Source: Algoriphagus lacus (GTDB taxonomy: Bacteria > Bacteroidota > Bacteroidia > Cytophagales > Cyclobacteriaceae). From it: 64,000 nt of DNA. Numbering within the stretch: the first letter of the stretch is position 1; each line of letters starts with the position of its first letter. The stretch covers positions 124,001-188,000 of the forward strand of contig NZ_QXML01000008.1 in NCBI RefSeq assembly GCF_003583985.1, given 5' to 3'. The translations under genes and the position numbers were made by a program. The notes beneath the pieces are model-generated. The model saw only the letters and a program-made list of their open reading frames with translations. It had not been told where the DNA came from and made no database searches. Positions 38,094 to 47,360 of this stretch are shown in pieces.

Positions 38094-39599
38094 TCAGCCG
38101 GATTTTTTCCGGTTGACCAATGATAAGATTTGATCTTTTTCCAGAAAAATGACCAAAGCAAGAATGATAAAAACGAGGAAATTTTTGGCCAGTAAATCCA
38201 AAATGCCAGATTCCAGATTCAGATAAAAGCCCGCATAACTTAGCCCAAATCCAATTATCAGATAAAGCACGTCTCGACCGGTCTGATAGGGGATACGATA
38301 AAATTTTTGACCAAATACGTAGCAAATCACCGTCATGACCAGGTAACAGGCAAGGGTGCTCAAAGCGCCTCCCAAAAATCCCCAAATCGGAACCAGGAAA
38401 ATGATAACAGCTACGCTCACCAGTGCTCCGATCAGTGTGATCCAAAAACTGTATTGGGTTTTATCGGTGACTTTAAACCAGATCGAAAGATTAAAATAAA
38501 CGCCTAAAAGCAAATAACCCATCAGCAAAATCGGCACAATGAAAAACCCGCTTGCATAAGCTTCCCCTTTCAAAAACAGCGGTCCGATCCAAGTCAGATT
38601 AACTGAAATGGCAACCATCAAAATTGTACAGAAAATCACAAAGGCATGCATGACCTTGGCATACAGCAGGGGGGAGTTTTTGTCCGTTGACTGTTTGAAG
38701 AAAAAGGGTTCGGCGGCATACTTGAATGCCTGAATCACCAGATTCATCAAAATGGCCAATTTGAAATTGGCGCCGAAGATTCCTGCGGCTTCTCTTGAAG
38801 TAACTCCTGGGAAGTAATTTTCCGGCAACACGTATTCGAACAGCAATCGGGAAACCAGTTCATTGGTCACTCCTGCCAATCCCATGAATAGGAGAGGAAG
38901 GGAGTAATTCCACATCGGTTTGATTATTTCTTTCTCCAGAGTAAACCTAAAAAAACCTGCTCTCCACCATACGTAAGGTATGATGAGTCCATTTGCCAGC
39001 AGATTGGCCAGGAGAATGTACTCCACTCCCCAATCGGGTCGGTACCCTATAAAATCTGTCCCGAGGCTTCCGTTTTCTACCCAACTCGGAATCCAAACAA
39101 TCAGGAGAATATTGAAAAAAACGTTCAGTAGGATGTTGATCAATTTGGCACCTGCAAAAGCCACTGCTCGGTTTTCCAGTCTGAGTTTGGCAAAGGGAAT
39201 AGCAAGGATAGCGTCAAACGAAAGTATCAAAGCAGTCCAGCGAAATAGATAAGCCTGACCGGGATATTGCATCGCCATTGCCAGCCACGGAGCAGCTAGA
39301 TAAAGAGCTGATCCGAGGATCAGCGTCGAGGTGATTAACAGGGATTGAGTGGTGTGGTAGACCTTGGTTGGGTCTAGGTTTTTACCGGTGGAATAGCGGA
39401 AAAAGGCTGTCTCCATTCCGTATGTGAAAACAATGTTCAGAAATCCGATGAGTGCATAGATTCCCGTAAATGCCCCTAAATCCTCGGTATTGAGGTAGGT
39501 AGTGTAAACAATGATGAGTAAAAAATTGATGGACCGGCCGAGGATGCTGCTCAGCCCGTAAATGGCTGTTTGGCCGGCAAGTTTTTTTAGGTTGCTCAT
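38094..39599 (-). CDS. Polysaccharide flippase (Wzx/MATE-like)
   Basis: A 501-residue integral membrane protein with about 12-14 hydrophobic helices, of the polysaccharide biosynthesis protein/Wzx (MOP superfamily) type. The N-terminus KKLAGQTAIYGLSSILGRSI and the following TTYLNTEDLGAFTGIYALIG are characteristic. Such proteins flip lipid-linked oligosaccharides across the inner membrane. The substrate cannot be read from sequence; a cell-surface glycan is likely given the glycosyltransferases elsewhere in the window. It starts 15 bp after the enoyl-CoA hydratase gene. Confidence 0.9.
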   Translation of the reverse strand: MSNLKKLAGQTAIYGLSSILGRSINFLLIIVYTTYLNTEDLGAFTGIYALIGFLNIVFTYGMETAFFRYSTGKNLDPTKVYHTTQSLLITSTLILGSALYLAAPWLAMAMQYPGQAYLFRWTALILSFDAILAIPFAKLRLENRAVAFAGAKLINILLNVFFNILLIVWIPSWVENGSLGTDFIGYRPDWGVEYILLANLLANGLIIPYVWWRAGFFRFTLEKEIIKPMWNYSLPLLFMGLAGVTNELVSRLLFEYVLPENYFPGVTSREAAGIFGANFKLAILMNLVIQAFKYAAEPFFFKQSTDKNSPLLYAKVMHAFVIFCTILMVAISVNLTWIGPLFLKGEAYASGFFIVPILLMGYLLLGVYFNLSIWFKVTDKTQYSFWITLIGALVSVAVIIFLVPIWGFLGGALSTLACYLVMTVICYVFGQKFYRIPYQTGRDVLYLIIGFGLSYAGFYLNLESGILDLLAKNFLVFIILALVIFLEKDQILSLVNRKKSG

Positions 39600-39614
39600 T
39601 CGGGAGTCAGGAGC

Positions 39615-40400
39615 TTATTCTCCTTTGAACACCGGTTTCCGTTTTTCCAAAAATGCAGAAGTTCCTTCCTTGTAATCTCCTGATTTTACACATCGGGCGA
39701 AGCTGTTGGCTTCTGTTTGATAGCCATTTTCCTCAGCCAGGAATGCTGAATTTACACAGTCTACGATCATTCCAATGGCTAAAGGTGCTTTGCTCATGAT
39801 CTTTGCGATGATTTCCTCAGCTTTCGCCATTGCCTCGGCTTTAGTAGGAAGGACATGATTTACAAGATTCAACGACTTGGCCTCTTCAGCTCCGATCATG
39901 TCCCCAGTCATCATGAGTTCGTTGGCTTTTCCTCTTCCGATCAATAGGGTCAGTCGCTGTGTGCCACCATATCCCGGGATGATTCCCAGATTGACTTCAG
40001 GCTGACCAAATTTTGCATTCGCAGTTGCGATTCGCATGTGGCAGGCCATCGCCAATTCACAACCTCCGCCCAACGTGTATCCATTGGTTACCGCGATGAC
40101 TGGCTTGTGACAGTTTTCGATCATAGCGAAAATTTCCTGTCCGTTTTCTGCGAATTTTCTCGCATTTACTTCATTCAGTGAGGCGATTTCGCTGATGTCA
40201 GCTCCAGCTATGAAGGCTTTTTCTCCCGAACCTGTAATGATAACTGCTTTAATGGCCCGATTATCCGCAACTTCCTCGAAAATCCCTTTCAACTCTTCCA
40301 ACGTGGCGTAGTTCAGGGCGTTCATTTTATCCTCTCGATTGACGGTCAGGTAAAGGACTCCATTTTTTTCTTCAGTCAGGATGTTTTGATTTTCTGCCAT
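39615..40400 (-). CDS. Enoyl-CoA hydratase/isomerase family protein
   Basis: A 261-residue crotonase-fold enzyme, most like enoyl-CoA hydratase. Both catalytic glutamates of the hydratase type are present, Glu115 (GGGCELAMACHMR) and Glu135 (GQPEVNLGIIPGYGGTQRL). The oxyanion-hole segment is FIAGADISEIASL. The start is placed at ATG 40400 (MAENQNILTEEK); the open frame continues upstream to 40511 but those 37 residues look non-coding and contain the promoter. It may act in fatty-acid or branched-chain catabolism. The flippase follows by 15 bp, so a shared transcript is possible. Confidence 0.92.
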   Translation of the reverse strand: MAENQNILTEEKNGVLYLTVNREDKMNALNYATLEELKGIFEEVADNRAIKAVIITGSGEKAFIAGADISEIASLNEVNARKFAENGQEIFAMIENCHKPVIAVTNGYTLGGGCELAMACHMRIATANAKFGQPEVNLGIIPGYGGTQRLTLLIGRGKANELMMTGDMIGAEEAKSLNLVNHVLPTKAEAMAKAEEIIAKIMSKAPLAIGMIVDCVNSAFLAEENGYQTEANSFARCVKSGDYKEGTSAFLEKRKPVFKGE

Positions 40401-40422
40401 AAAGGATTCGGGTGTAAGGCAA

Positions 40423-40453
40423 CAAATATACAGCAAGGGGGGGCAAAGCCAAA
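40423..40453 (-). promoter_or_regulatory. Bacteroidetes-type promoter for the enoyl-CoA hydratase gene
   Basis: On the minus strand TTTG (40450-40453), 19 bp, then TATATTTG (40423-40430), an exact match to TTTG-N19-TAnnTTTG. The ATG at 40400 lies about 22 bp past the -7 element, which supports that start over 40511. Confidence 0.75.
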
Positions 40454-40570
40454 TTTTGCTTTCAGAGAATCGAACTCTCGGTTTGTATACAGGGAGATTC
40501 CATCTAATCACTTATGATTTCTATCAGGGGATTTAATGGAAATAGAAGGGCTCCTTAAGGCTTTTTTACT

Positions 40571-40578
40571 TACTTTTG
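40571..40578 (+). promoter_or_regulatory. Candidate -7 element for isocitrate dehydrogenase
   Basis: TACTTTTG matches TAnnTTTG and ends 33 bp before ATG 40612. No TTG is found at -33, so this is partial. If real, it rules out the upstream TTG 40576 as a start. Confidence 0.4.
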
Positions 40579-40611
40579 CGCAACCAAAAATCAACTAACT
40601 TCTACCGTTTT

Positions 40612-42066
40612 ATGTCCTCCAAAAGAAAAATCACAGTTGCCTACGGCGATGGGATCGGTCCGGAAATCATGAAAGCTACCATAGCGATCCTTGATGCAGC
40701 CGGTGCCCAACTTGAGTACGATGTCATCGAAATCGGTGAGCAGGTTTACCTCAAAGGTATCAGCTCCGGTATGGAGCCAAAGGCGTTTGATTCTCTCAGG
40801 GAGACCAAAGTATTCCTTAAGTCCCCGATCACCACACCGCAAGGCGGAGGCTTCAAATCACTCAACGTAACTACTCGAAAGTCATTTGGACTTTATGCCA
40901 ATGTGCGTCCATGCAAAGCATATTCTCCTTTCATCAAAACCCACTTTCCGAAGACTGATCTGGTCATCATCCGTGAAAATGAGGAAGACCTTTATGCAGG
41001 AATTGAGCACCGCCAGACCAATGAGGTGTTTCAGTGCCTGAAAATAATTTCCCAGCCGGGATCGGAGAAAATCATCCGCTATGCTTTTGAATATGCTAAA
41101 AAATATGGCAGAAAGAAGGTGACTTGTATGACCAAAGACAATATCATGAAGTTGGCCGACGGACTTTTTCACAAGACTTTCGATGAGATCGCAAAAGAAT
41201 ACCCTGAAATCCAGACAGACCATAAAATCATTGATATCGGAACGGCATTGATTGCTGACCGTCCGGAAGTTTTTGACGTGATCGTAACCTTGAATCTCTA
41301 TGGAGACATCATCTCAGACGTCGCTGCACAGGTGACTGGTTCGGTGGGACTCGGTGGCTCCGCGAATGTGGGTGACGAAGTGGCCATGTTTGAGGCAATA
41401 CACGGTTCAGCACCTGACATTGCAGGTATGGACCTTGCCAATCCATCGGGATTGCTCAACGGTGCCATCATGATGCTGGTGCACATTGGGCAGCCTGAAA
41501 TCGCAGAGAAAATTTCCAATGCCTGGATGAAAACTCTGGAGGATGGTATCCACACTGGAGATATTTACCAGGAGGGACTTTCTTCCAAAAAAGTAGGGAC
41601 TCAGGAATTTGCCCAAGCTGTCATTGAGCGATTGGGACAATTACCGGCTAAGATGATTCCGGCTGCCTTTGACAAAGAAGATACCAAACCGATGACCATC
41701 AAGCTCAAGCCAAGAGCAAAATCAGTGAAGGAACTCACCGGAGTGGATGTGTTTATCGATTGGGATCAGGACGGTAGAGATCCGAATGTGATCGGAGAGA
41801 AACTGAGACAGGTCGAATCAGGAGGTCTACAACTCCACCTGATCACCAATAGAGGAGTAAAAGTATTCCCCGAAGGTTTGAAAGAAACATTCTGCACCGA
41901 CCATTGGAGATGTCGGTTTAAGACAGCTGATGGGTCAGCGGTGAAGCACACGCAGATTCTGGAATTGCTAAAGCAGATCGAGGATTTGGGATTTGACTTT
42001 ATCAAAACCGAGCATCTCTACACTTTTGATGGGGTGAGAGGATATTCCTTGGCGCAGGGAGAATAA
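40612..42066 (+). CDS. icd: NADP-dependent isocitrate dehydrogenase
   Basis: A 484-residue TCA-cycle enzyme converting isocitrate to 2-oxoglutarate. The N-terminus ITVAYGDGIGPEIMKATIAI and the substrate loop TTRKSFGLYANVRPCKAYSP are typical, as are IRENEEDLYAGIEH and the metal-site segment LYGDIISDVAAQVTGSVGLG. The nucleotide-binding GSAPDIAGMDLANPSGLL follows. A C-terminal extension of about 140 residues (from TIKLKPRAKSVKELTG) matches the longer Thermus-like form of this enzyme. ATG 40612 is chosen; the longer frame starts at TTG 40576 inside the probable promoter. It is a single-gene unit ending in a strong terminator. Confidence 0.93.
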   Translation: MSSKRKITVAYGDGIGPEIMKATIAILDAAGAQLEYDVIEIGEQVYLKGISSGMEPKAFDSLRETKVFLKSPITTPQGGGFKSLNVTTRKSFGLYANVRPCKAYSPFIKTHFPKTDLVIIRENEEDLYAGIEHRQTNEVFQCLKIISQPGSEKIIRYAFEYAKKYGRKKVTCMTKDNIMKLADGLFHKTFDEIAKEYPEIQTDHKIIDIGTALIADRPEVFDVIVTLNLYGDIISDVAAQVTGSVGLGGSANVGDEVAMFEAIHGSAPDIAGMDLANPSGLLNGAIMMLVHIGQPEIAEKISNAWMKTLEDGIHTGDIYQEGLSSKKVGTQEFAQAVIERLGQLPAKMIPAAFDKEDTKPMTIKLKPRAKSVKELTGVDVFIDWDQDGRDPNVIGEKLRQVESGGLQLHLITNRGVKVFPEGLKETFCTDHWRCRFKTADGSAVKHTQILELLKQIEDLGFDFIKTEHLYTFDGVRGYSLAQGE

Positions 42067-42159
42067 TAATCCGATTTCGGGTTTCGGAATTGAGAATCCT
42101 TGAAAGATTAAATGAAGAATATTGAATGCCGAATATCGAACAATTAATAACGAAGGACA

Positions 42160-42187
42160 GGGGAGAGGAAACTTTCCCCTTTCTTTT
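42160..42187 (+). terminator. Terminator after icd
   Basis: GGGGAGAG (42160-42167), GAAA tetraloop, CTTTCCCC (42172-42179), then TTTCTTTTT. One G-T pair is in the stem. It lies about 95 bp after the icd stop. Confidence 0.85.
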
Positions 42188-42232
42188 TGCTAGGATTGCC
42201 CTAATTTCAAATATTAAAATTCGAATTCCCGA

Positions 42233-43522
42233 ATGTCCCGACGAGTTCTCATTATCACCTATTACTGGCCTCCGAGTGGAGGCTCGGGTGTGCAGCGTTG
42301 GCTGAAGTTTGCCAAATATTTGCCCGAAGCAGGTTGGGAACCGGTCATTTTTACTCCTGAGAATCCTGATTTTGACTTGAAAGATGAGACCTTACTCAAA
42401 GAAATTTCTCCGCAACTTGAAGTGATTAAGTTTCCCATTTGGGAGCCTTACCAGCTCTTTTCAAAGCTGAAAGGAAAGTCAAAAACTCATCCGGGAAGAT
42501 TGCTGGAACAAAAGGAAAAAGGGCTTTTGGAAAAAGCTGCGATTTGGGCAAGAGCCAATTTTCTGGTACCCGATCCCAGAGTTTTTTGGGTAAAACCATC
42601 CGTGAAATTTTTGACGGATTTGGCGAATAATGGGCAATTTCAGGCGATAATCACTACCGGTCCTCCGCATAGCATGCACTTGATTGGGAGGGAACTCAAG
42701 CGGAAAACAGGCTTGCCTTGGATTGCGGATTTTAGGGACCCTTGGTCCCAATGGGAGTTTTTGGACACCTTACCGATGACTTCTTTGGTTCGCAAAAAGC
42801 ACGAACAGCTTGAGCAAAGTGTGCTGAAAGAAGCCGATGCTGTCCTGACTATTTCGCCCACTTTTCAGAGAGATTTGGGGAAATTAGTGCATCGAAAAAT
42901 TGACCTGTTGACCAATGGTTATGATCCGGCGGATATTCCGGCAGGTTTTTCTCCCAAAGTGAAAGAGCCGGAAAAGCTCCACTTGGTCTACTCTGGAATC
43001 ATTGATTCGATCCGAAATCCAATACCACTCATGCTGGCCATGAAGGCGGAATTTGAAGGAAGCAAAGAGCAAGTGGAATGGACATTTGTCGGTAAAGTCA
43101 GTGAGCAGGTTCAAAACTATGTGGCGTCGGATTCGTGGCTGACCTCGCGAATTCACTTTGCTGGCTATGTTGCCCATTCCGAAGTATTTGGCTTTTATGC
43201 CAAAGCCGACGCCTTGGTATTGATCCTGACCGATACCAAAAATGCCCAAGGAAATATCCCCGGAAAGCTTTTTGAGTACTTGGCAACCGGAGTGCCGGTA
43301 CTGGCTTTGGGTGATCCCAAGGGTGATTCCGCCTCAATTCTTCGAGATGCCGGCGCGGGTTCTGTGATGGCCCATACTGATCAGTTAGCTATCCAAAAGC
43401 AACTTCGATTCCTTTTCGAATCCTCAGGAGCCATTTCAAAAGCCGAAGGTTTGGAAACCTATTCCCGCAAAAATCTAAGTGTTCAATTGGCCAAAATCCT
43501 CGATGAACATACCCTTTCTTGA
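42233..43522 (+). CDS. Family 4 glycosyltransferase
   Basis: A 429-residue GT-B fold glycosyltransferase. The N-terminal domain begins VLIITYYWPPSGGSGVQRWLKF, a common start for this group. The C-terminal donor-binding domain includes LTNGYDPADIP, KLHLVYSGII and the nucleotide-sugar contact GNIPGKLFEYLATGVPVLAL. No transmembrane helix is visible. The aminotransferase gene begins 20 bp before its stop, so the two are coupled and probably act on the same surface glycan. Confidence 0.88.
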   Translation: MSRRVLIITYYWPPSGGSGVQRWLKFAKYLPEAGWEPVIFTPENPDFDLKDETLLKEISPQLEVIKFPIWEPYQLFSKLKGKSKTHPGRLLEQKEKGLLEKAAIWARANFLVPDPRVFWVKPSVKFLTDLANNGQFQAIITTGPPHSMHLIGRELKRKTGLPWIADFRDPWSQWEFLDTLPMTSLVRKKHEQLEQSVLKEADAVLTISPTFQRDLGKLVHRKIDLLTNGYDPADIPAGFSPKVKEPEKLHLVYSGIIDSIRNPIPLMLAMKAEFEGSKEQVEWTFVGKVSEQVQNYVASDSWLTSRIHFAGYVAHSEVFGFYAKADALVLILTDTKNAQGNIPGKLFEYLATGVPVLALGDPKGDSASILRDAGAGSVMAHTDQLAIQKQLRFLFESSGAISKAEGLETYSRKNLSVQLAKILDEHTLS

Positions 43523-44594
43523 GCTCAGTCGAATGGAAGAAAGCCTTAAGGACAGGCTGAAGAATCGCTTTTCCGAGGTGCTGGATACAGGGATTTTCTC
43601 AGGAGGAAAAGAGGTGATCCAATTTGAAGCTTCTGTTTCCCAATTTTTAAATTCCTTTCATTCCGTTTCCTGCGCCAACGGCACTGATGCCTTGGAACTG
43701 GCACTTCGAGCCTTGGGAATCGGTTCAGGCGACGAGGTGATTGTTCCGGCGATGACCTGGGTCAGCACGGCAGAAGCGGTGGTTTTGGTTGGGGCAAAGC
43801 CCATCTTTTGGGATACCGATTCCCAAGGCTTGATCCGATCCGATTGGGAAAAAGCGGTGACCAATAAGACCAAAGCAGTAATTCCGGTCCACCTGTACGG
43901 CAAAATGGCTGAGATGATGACTTTGACCAAGCAAGCCAAATCACTGGGGATTTTTGTAGTGGAGGATGCCGCGCAGGCTTTTGGGTCATTTCAGGATGGG
44001 AAGGCTGCCGGTACATGGGGTGAGGTAGGTTGCATGAGTTTTTACCCAACCAAAAATTTGGGCGCTTTAGGCGAGGCGGGAATGTGCCTTACGCAGGATT
44101 CAGGTCTAGCCGAAAAAATCCGCCTGTTGCTTAATCATGGTCAGCCTTTTCGTGATCAACATGAAATGGTAGGTCGAAATAGCCGGATTGATACCCTTCA
44201 GGCGGCCTTTTTGAATGTGTTTCTGGAGGATTTCCAGGAAAATCAAAGGAAACGAAAAGTCATTGCTAAACAATATTTGGATGCTTTTTCCGGAATTGAT
44301 GGGTTATCGCTTCCCCTGGATATTTTGAATGAGAATCACAATGCCCACCTTTTTGTGATACAGTCCGAGAGAAGGGATGAGTTGAAGGCTTTTTTGGCAA
44401 GGCAGGGAGTGGGTACAGCGATTCACTATCCAAAGATTTTACCGGATATGAAGCCTTATCGTACCGAGGGCGACTTTTCAAATGCAAGAAGGCTTGCCAA
44501 TGAGGGGCTCTCGATTCCCTTAAATCCGTATTTGAAGGAGGCAGAGGTGGATTTCATTCTTGATCAGCTCACGAGATTTTTTAGGACAGAGTAA
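43503..44594 (+). CDS. DegT/DnrJ/EryC1/StrS sugar aminotransferase
   Basis: A 363-residue PLP-dependent aminotransferase acting on nucleotide-linked keto sugars. The PLP lysine is Lys184 in SFYPTKNLGALGEAGM; the ring-stacking and phosphate-contact regions are CANGTDALELALRALG and VVEDAAQAFGS. The start ATG 43503 (MNIPFLELSRMEE) is where the family normally begins; the reading from 43479 adds residues from the GT4 frame region. It overlaps GT4 by 20 bp. It could be the 3-aminotransferase (FdtB/QdtB-like) that pairs with the ketoisomerase at 1151, but substrate choice (C3 or C4) cannot be fixed from sequence. Confidence 0.9.
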   Translation: MNIPFLELSRMEESLKDRLKNRFSEVLDTGIFSGGKEVIQFEASVSQFLNSFHSVSCANGTDALELALRALGIGSGDEVIVPAMTWVSTAEAVVLVGAKPIFWDTDSQGLIRSDWEKAVTNKTKAVIPVHLYGKMAEMMTLTKQAKSLGIFVVEDAAQAFGSFQDGKAAGTWGEVGCMSFYPTKNLGALGEAGMCLTQDSGLAEKIRLLLNHGQPFRDQHEMVGRNSRIDTLQAAFLNVFLEDFQENQRKRKVIAKQYLDAFSGIDGLSLPLDILNENHNAHLFVIQSERRDELKAFLARQGVGTAIHYPKILPDMKPYRTEGDFSNARRLANEGLSIPLNPYLKEAEVDFILDQLTRFFRTE

Positions 44595-44635
44595 ATATCG
44601 AGGTGGACTTTCCTTGATTTTTTCTATTTTCCGCA

Positions 44636-45769
44636 ATGCCTTTTTCCCAAGAACCTCTATTTATCGCCGGCACGCTCTGTGTTTCGGTGTTTTTTGCCAC
44701 CTGGTTGAATCGTTTTTCGTGGGGAAGGACAGTAGGGACGCCGATTTGGGTGATTTTAATCTGTGCGCTTTTTTCCAACCTGCATATTATCCCAAGCGCG
44801 ATGGACGGCAACCCGATATACGATGGAGTATTTGTTTATCTGGCTCCTTTGGGGATTTTCATTGCCTTGTTGGAAGTGGACATGAAAAGTGTAAAAAAGG
44901 CAGGTTTTCCACTCCTATTAATGTTTTTGCTGGGTTCTTTAGCTACTGTGATAGGAGTTTTAGTGGCTTGGTTTATCGTCAGCCCTCAGGCTGAGATCGG
45001 GGACTTGGCTCCGGCGATTGCTGGAATGTACACTGGGACTTACATCGGAGGAAGCATCAATTTTAATGCTATTGCGCTTCATTATCACGTAAATGAAAAC
45101 GGGACGCTGTTCGCTGCTGCCACCGTGGTGGACAATTTGATCGGAACACCTTGGATTATTGCTACGCTGATTTTGCCCAAGTATCTGCAGAAACTTTTCC
45201 CGAGAAAAAAGTTGATTTCTGTTCAATCAAACGAAAAAACCAATGGAATTGAATCCATTTCCATCGCTTCCTTTGCCTCTCTTTTAGCCTTGGGTTTTTT
45301 GGGGATAACCATTTCCAAAGTGGTGGTTTCCTATTTCCCTCAGGTTCCGGAAATCCTGGTTTTGACAACTCTAGCATTGATTTTGGCTCAGTTTCCCTCA
45401 GTTCAGCAACTTTATGGAAAACACACGTTGGGGTATTTTTTGATCCTGATTTTTCTGGCAGTGATCGGGACTCTGTGTGATTTGAGTGCCTTGGCAGGAA
45501 TCGGATCTTTGGCCGGGACACTGATTCTTTTTGTTGGCATCCTGATTTTGGTTCACGGCTTGGTGATTTTTGGAGTTGGAGCTCTTTTCAAAATGGATTG
45601 GGACGTCGTTGCTGTTGCCTCACAGGCAAACGTGGGAGGAAATACTACTGCATTTGCAGCTGCTGAAAGCTTGAACCGTCCGGATTTATTGATTCCGGGG
45701 GTTTTGGTTGGGAGTTTGGGAAATGCTATCGGGACTTATGTGGGCTTTGCAGTGGCGGGGATGCTGTAG
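44636..45769 (+). CDS. DUF819 family membrane protein
   Basis: A 377-residue integral membrane protein with about ten hydrophobic helices, resembling the DUF819 (YjcL-like) family. Recognisable parts are LAPLGIFIALLEVDMKSVKKAG, the repeated GMYTGTYIGGSINFNAIA and the C-terminal ASQANVGGNTTAFAAAESL. The two Gly-rich half-repeats suggest an internally duplicated transporter. The substrate is unknown. It starts about 40 bp after the aminotransferase but looks functionally separate from it. Confidence 0.82.
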   Translation: MPFSQEPLFIAGTLCVSVFFATWLNRFSWGRTVGTPIWVILICALFSNLHIIPSAMDGNPIYDGVFVYLAPLGIFIALLEVDMKSVKKAGFPLLLMFLLGSLATVIGVLVAWFIVSPQAEIGDLAPAIAGMYTGTYIGGSINFNAIALHYHVNENGTLFAAATVVDNLIGTPWIIATLILPKYLQKLFPRKKLISVQSNEKTNGIESISIASFASLLALGFLGITISKVVVSYFPQVPEILVLTTLALILAQFPSVQQLYGKHTLGYFLILIFLAVIGTLCDLSALAGIGSLAGTLILFVGILILVHGLVIFGVGALFKMDWDVVAVASQANVGGNTTAFAAAESLNRPDLLIPGVLVGSLGNAIGTYVGFAVAGML

Positions 45770-45867
45770 AGAGAAGGAGGAGCAACTTGGAGATTCAATC
45801 AATGGAATCCGTGACAAAGGTTGTTGGTGAGGGTAATTAACTGAAAAACATTAAACCCAAATTAAAC

Positions 45868-46731
45868 ATGGAATCCAGCATTATCACGGAACTGTTTTTG
45901 CCTCTGGCATTGGCCATCATAATGTTTGGCATGGGGTTGAGCCTGACAGTCGATGACTTCAAACGCATTTTGATTTATCCCAAAGCAGCTGCTCTTGGTC
46001 TGATTAATCAGATTATACTGCTTCCATTAGTGGCTTTTGGGTTAATTCATGTTTTTGACCTTCAGCCTGAACTAGCGGTGGGCTTGATGATTTTGGCAGC
46101 TTGCCCGGGGGGCGCCACTTCCAATTTGATTACCCATTTGGCCAAAGGAGATGCTGCCCTTTCGATTACATTGACGGCTTTTTCCTCTTTTATCACGGTT
46201 TTTACCATTCCCTTTTTGGTCAATTTTTCCATTGCCTACTTCATTCCTGACGGTGAAGAGCAACAATTGAATATCATGGGGACCGTGATATCTGTGTTGG
46301 TGATCACCATAATTCCAGTGATTTTGGGGATGTTGGTATCTAAAAAGTGGACTGTTCTTGCCTTAAAATGGGAACCCCTTTTTCGAAAGATGTCTGCGGT
46401 TTTCTTCGTGCTGATATTGATAGCCGCTATTTTGAAGGAAAAAGACAACCTCCTTGGTTTCTTTGAAGAGGCAGGCCCTGTAGCCTTGACGCTAAACATT
46501 GCAACCCTTGCCATCGGGTATTTTAGCGGGATAATCTTTGGATTGGGGAAAAAACAAAGTACGACCATTGCGATTGAGGCCGGTATTCAAAATGGAACTT
46601 TGGGTATCACAATCGCCGCTACTTTAATTGTCAATTCTGTCATGACCATTCCGTCGGCTATTTACAGTTTGATTATGTTTGTAACAGCCTCGGCGATGAT
46701 CCTTTGGGGTAATCGAAATAATGGGGATTAA
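45868..46731 (+). CDS. Bile acid:sodium symporter (BASS) family transporter
   Basis: A 287-residue transporter with about nine to ten helices. BASS signatures include IIMFGMGLSLTVDDFKRI, MILAACPGGATSNLITHLAKGDAALS and IEAGIQNGTLGITIA, the crossover helices that hold sodium in characterised members. In bacteria these carry various organic acids, so bile acids need not be the substrate. It follows the DUF819 gene by 98 bp with no clear terminator between them. Confidence 0.9.
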   Translation: MESSIITELFLPLALAIIMFGMGLSLTVDDFKRILIYPKAAALGLINQIILLPLVAFGLIHVFDLQPELAVGLMILAACPGGATSNLITHLAKGDAALSITLTAFSSFITVFTIPFLVNFSIAYFIPDGEEQQLNIMGTVISVLVITIIPVILGMLVSKKWTVLALKWEPLFRKMSAVFFVLILIAAILKEKDNLLGFFEEAGPVALTLNIATLAIGYFSGIIFGLGKKQSTTIAIEAGIQNGTLGITIAATLIVNSVMTIPSAIYSLIMFVTASAMILWGNRNNGD

Positions 46732-46765
46732 TGAAAATTGGAAGTCAGCAGTCATCATTTGAATA

Positions 46766-47359
46766 ATGAGAAGTACAGTTCTTTTCTTTGTTTTTTCGGG
46801 GTGGTCATTCTCCCTTTTTTCCCAAACCTACTTCAACGAATCCGGTAAACGGATCACCCAGGCTGACTATGAGGACAAAATCCTAAATGGTCCTTATTTC
46901 GGCATACCAAGCGGAGAGGCGGGAGATATGAAGTTGGTTCATCGGATGCCTGTGGGCATCACGGATGCCAAGTTGATCTATGAAAAGCTTGGGCTTCAGC
47001 AGGAGTTTTTGGAAGGTAAACCCCTAATTGTGATTTATTACCCGGGAAAGGACGAGTACAATTCTACCGGGTCAAATGATCCGGCTTACCTTAAAAACAA
47101 ACAGAAATCCCTGCTCAAGTATGCAGAAAAGCATGATGCGGTGCCTCCTTTCTATTTTTACAAAAATCCCCACGGATTGGAAAAATACCGTGGGATCCAG
47201 GAATGGGCAGCCGATCCGGACGGACTTTTTGAAAAGTTGTTTTTTCAGTTCCACTATCCCTGTGGAAGTTTTGTTGTAATCAGTCCAAATGGAAATTACC
47301 GGGGAATTCTGGGAGAATATCCAATCTCTCAAGTGGACGTTGCCCTAAAAAAACTCTGA
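46766..47359 (+). CDS. Secreted protein of unknown function
   Basis: A 197-residue protein with a cleavable signal peptide (STVLFFVFSGWSFSLFSQ, cut near residue 19). The family is not recognised. The stretch EGKPLIVIYYPGKDEYN and the C-terminal SFVVISPNGNYRGILGEYP recall the strand order of a thioredoxin-like fold, but no CxxC is present and only one Cys (YPCGS) occurs in the mature part. The YFNESGKRIT start resembles small exported Bacteroidota proteins. The next gene (GNAT) begins 1 bp after its stop, so they are co-transcribed. Confidence 0.75.
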   Translation: MRSTVLFFVFSGWSFSLFSQTYFNESGKRITQADYEDKILNGPYFGIPSGEAGDMKLVHRMPVGITDAKLIYEKLGLQQEFLEGKPLIVIYYPGKDEYNSTGSNDPAYLKNKQKSLLKYAEKHDAVPPFYFYKNPHGLEKYRGIQEWAADPDGLFEKLFFQFHYPCGSFVVISPNGNYRGILGEYPISQVDVALKKL

Positions 47360-47360
47360 T

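Noticed and set aside
40455-40482. tRNA-like T-arm sequence (minus strand GAGAGTTCGATTCTCT)
   Set aside because: The T arm has one mismatch, and no acceptor, D or anticodon arms could be built around it. It may be a chance match or a degenerate tRNA end.
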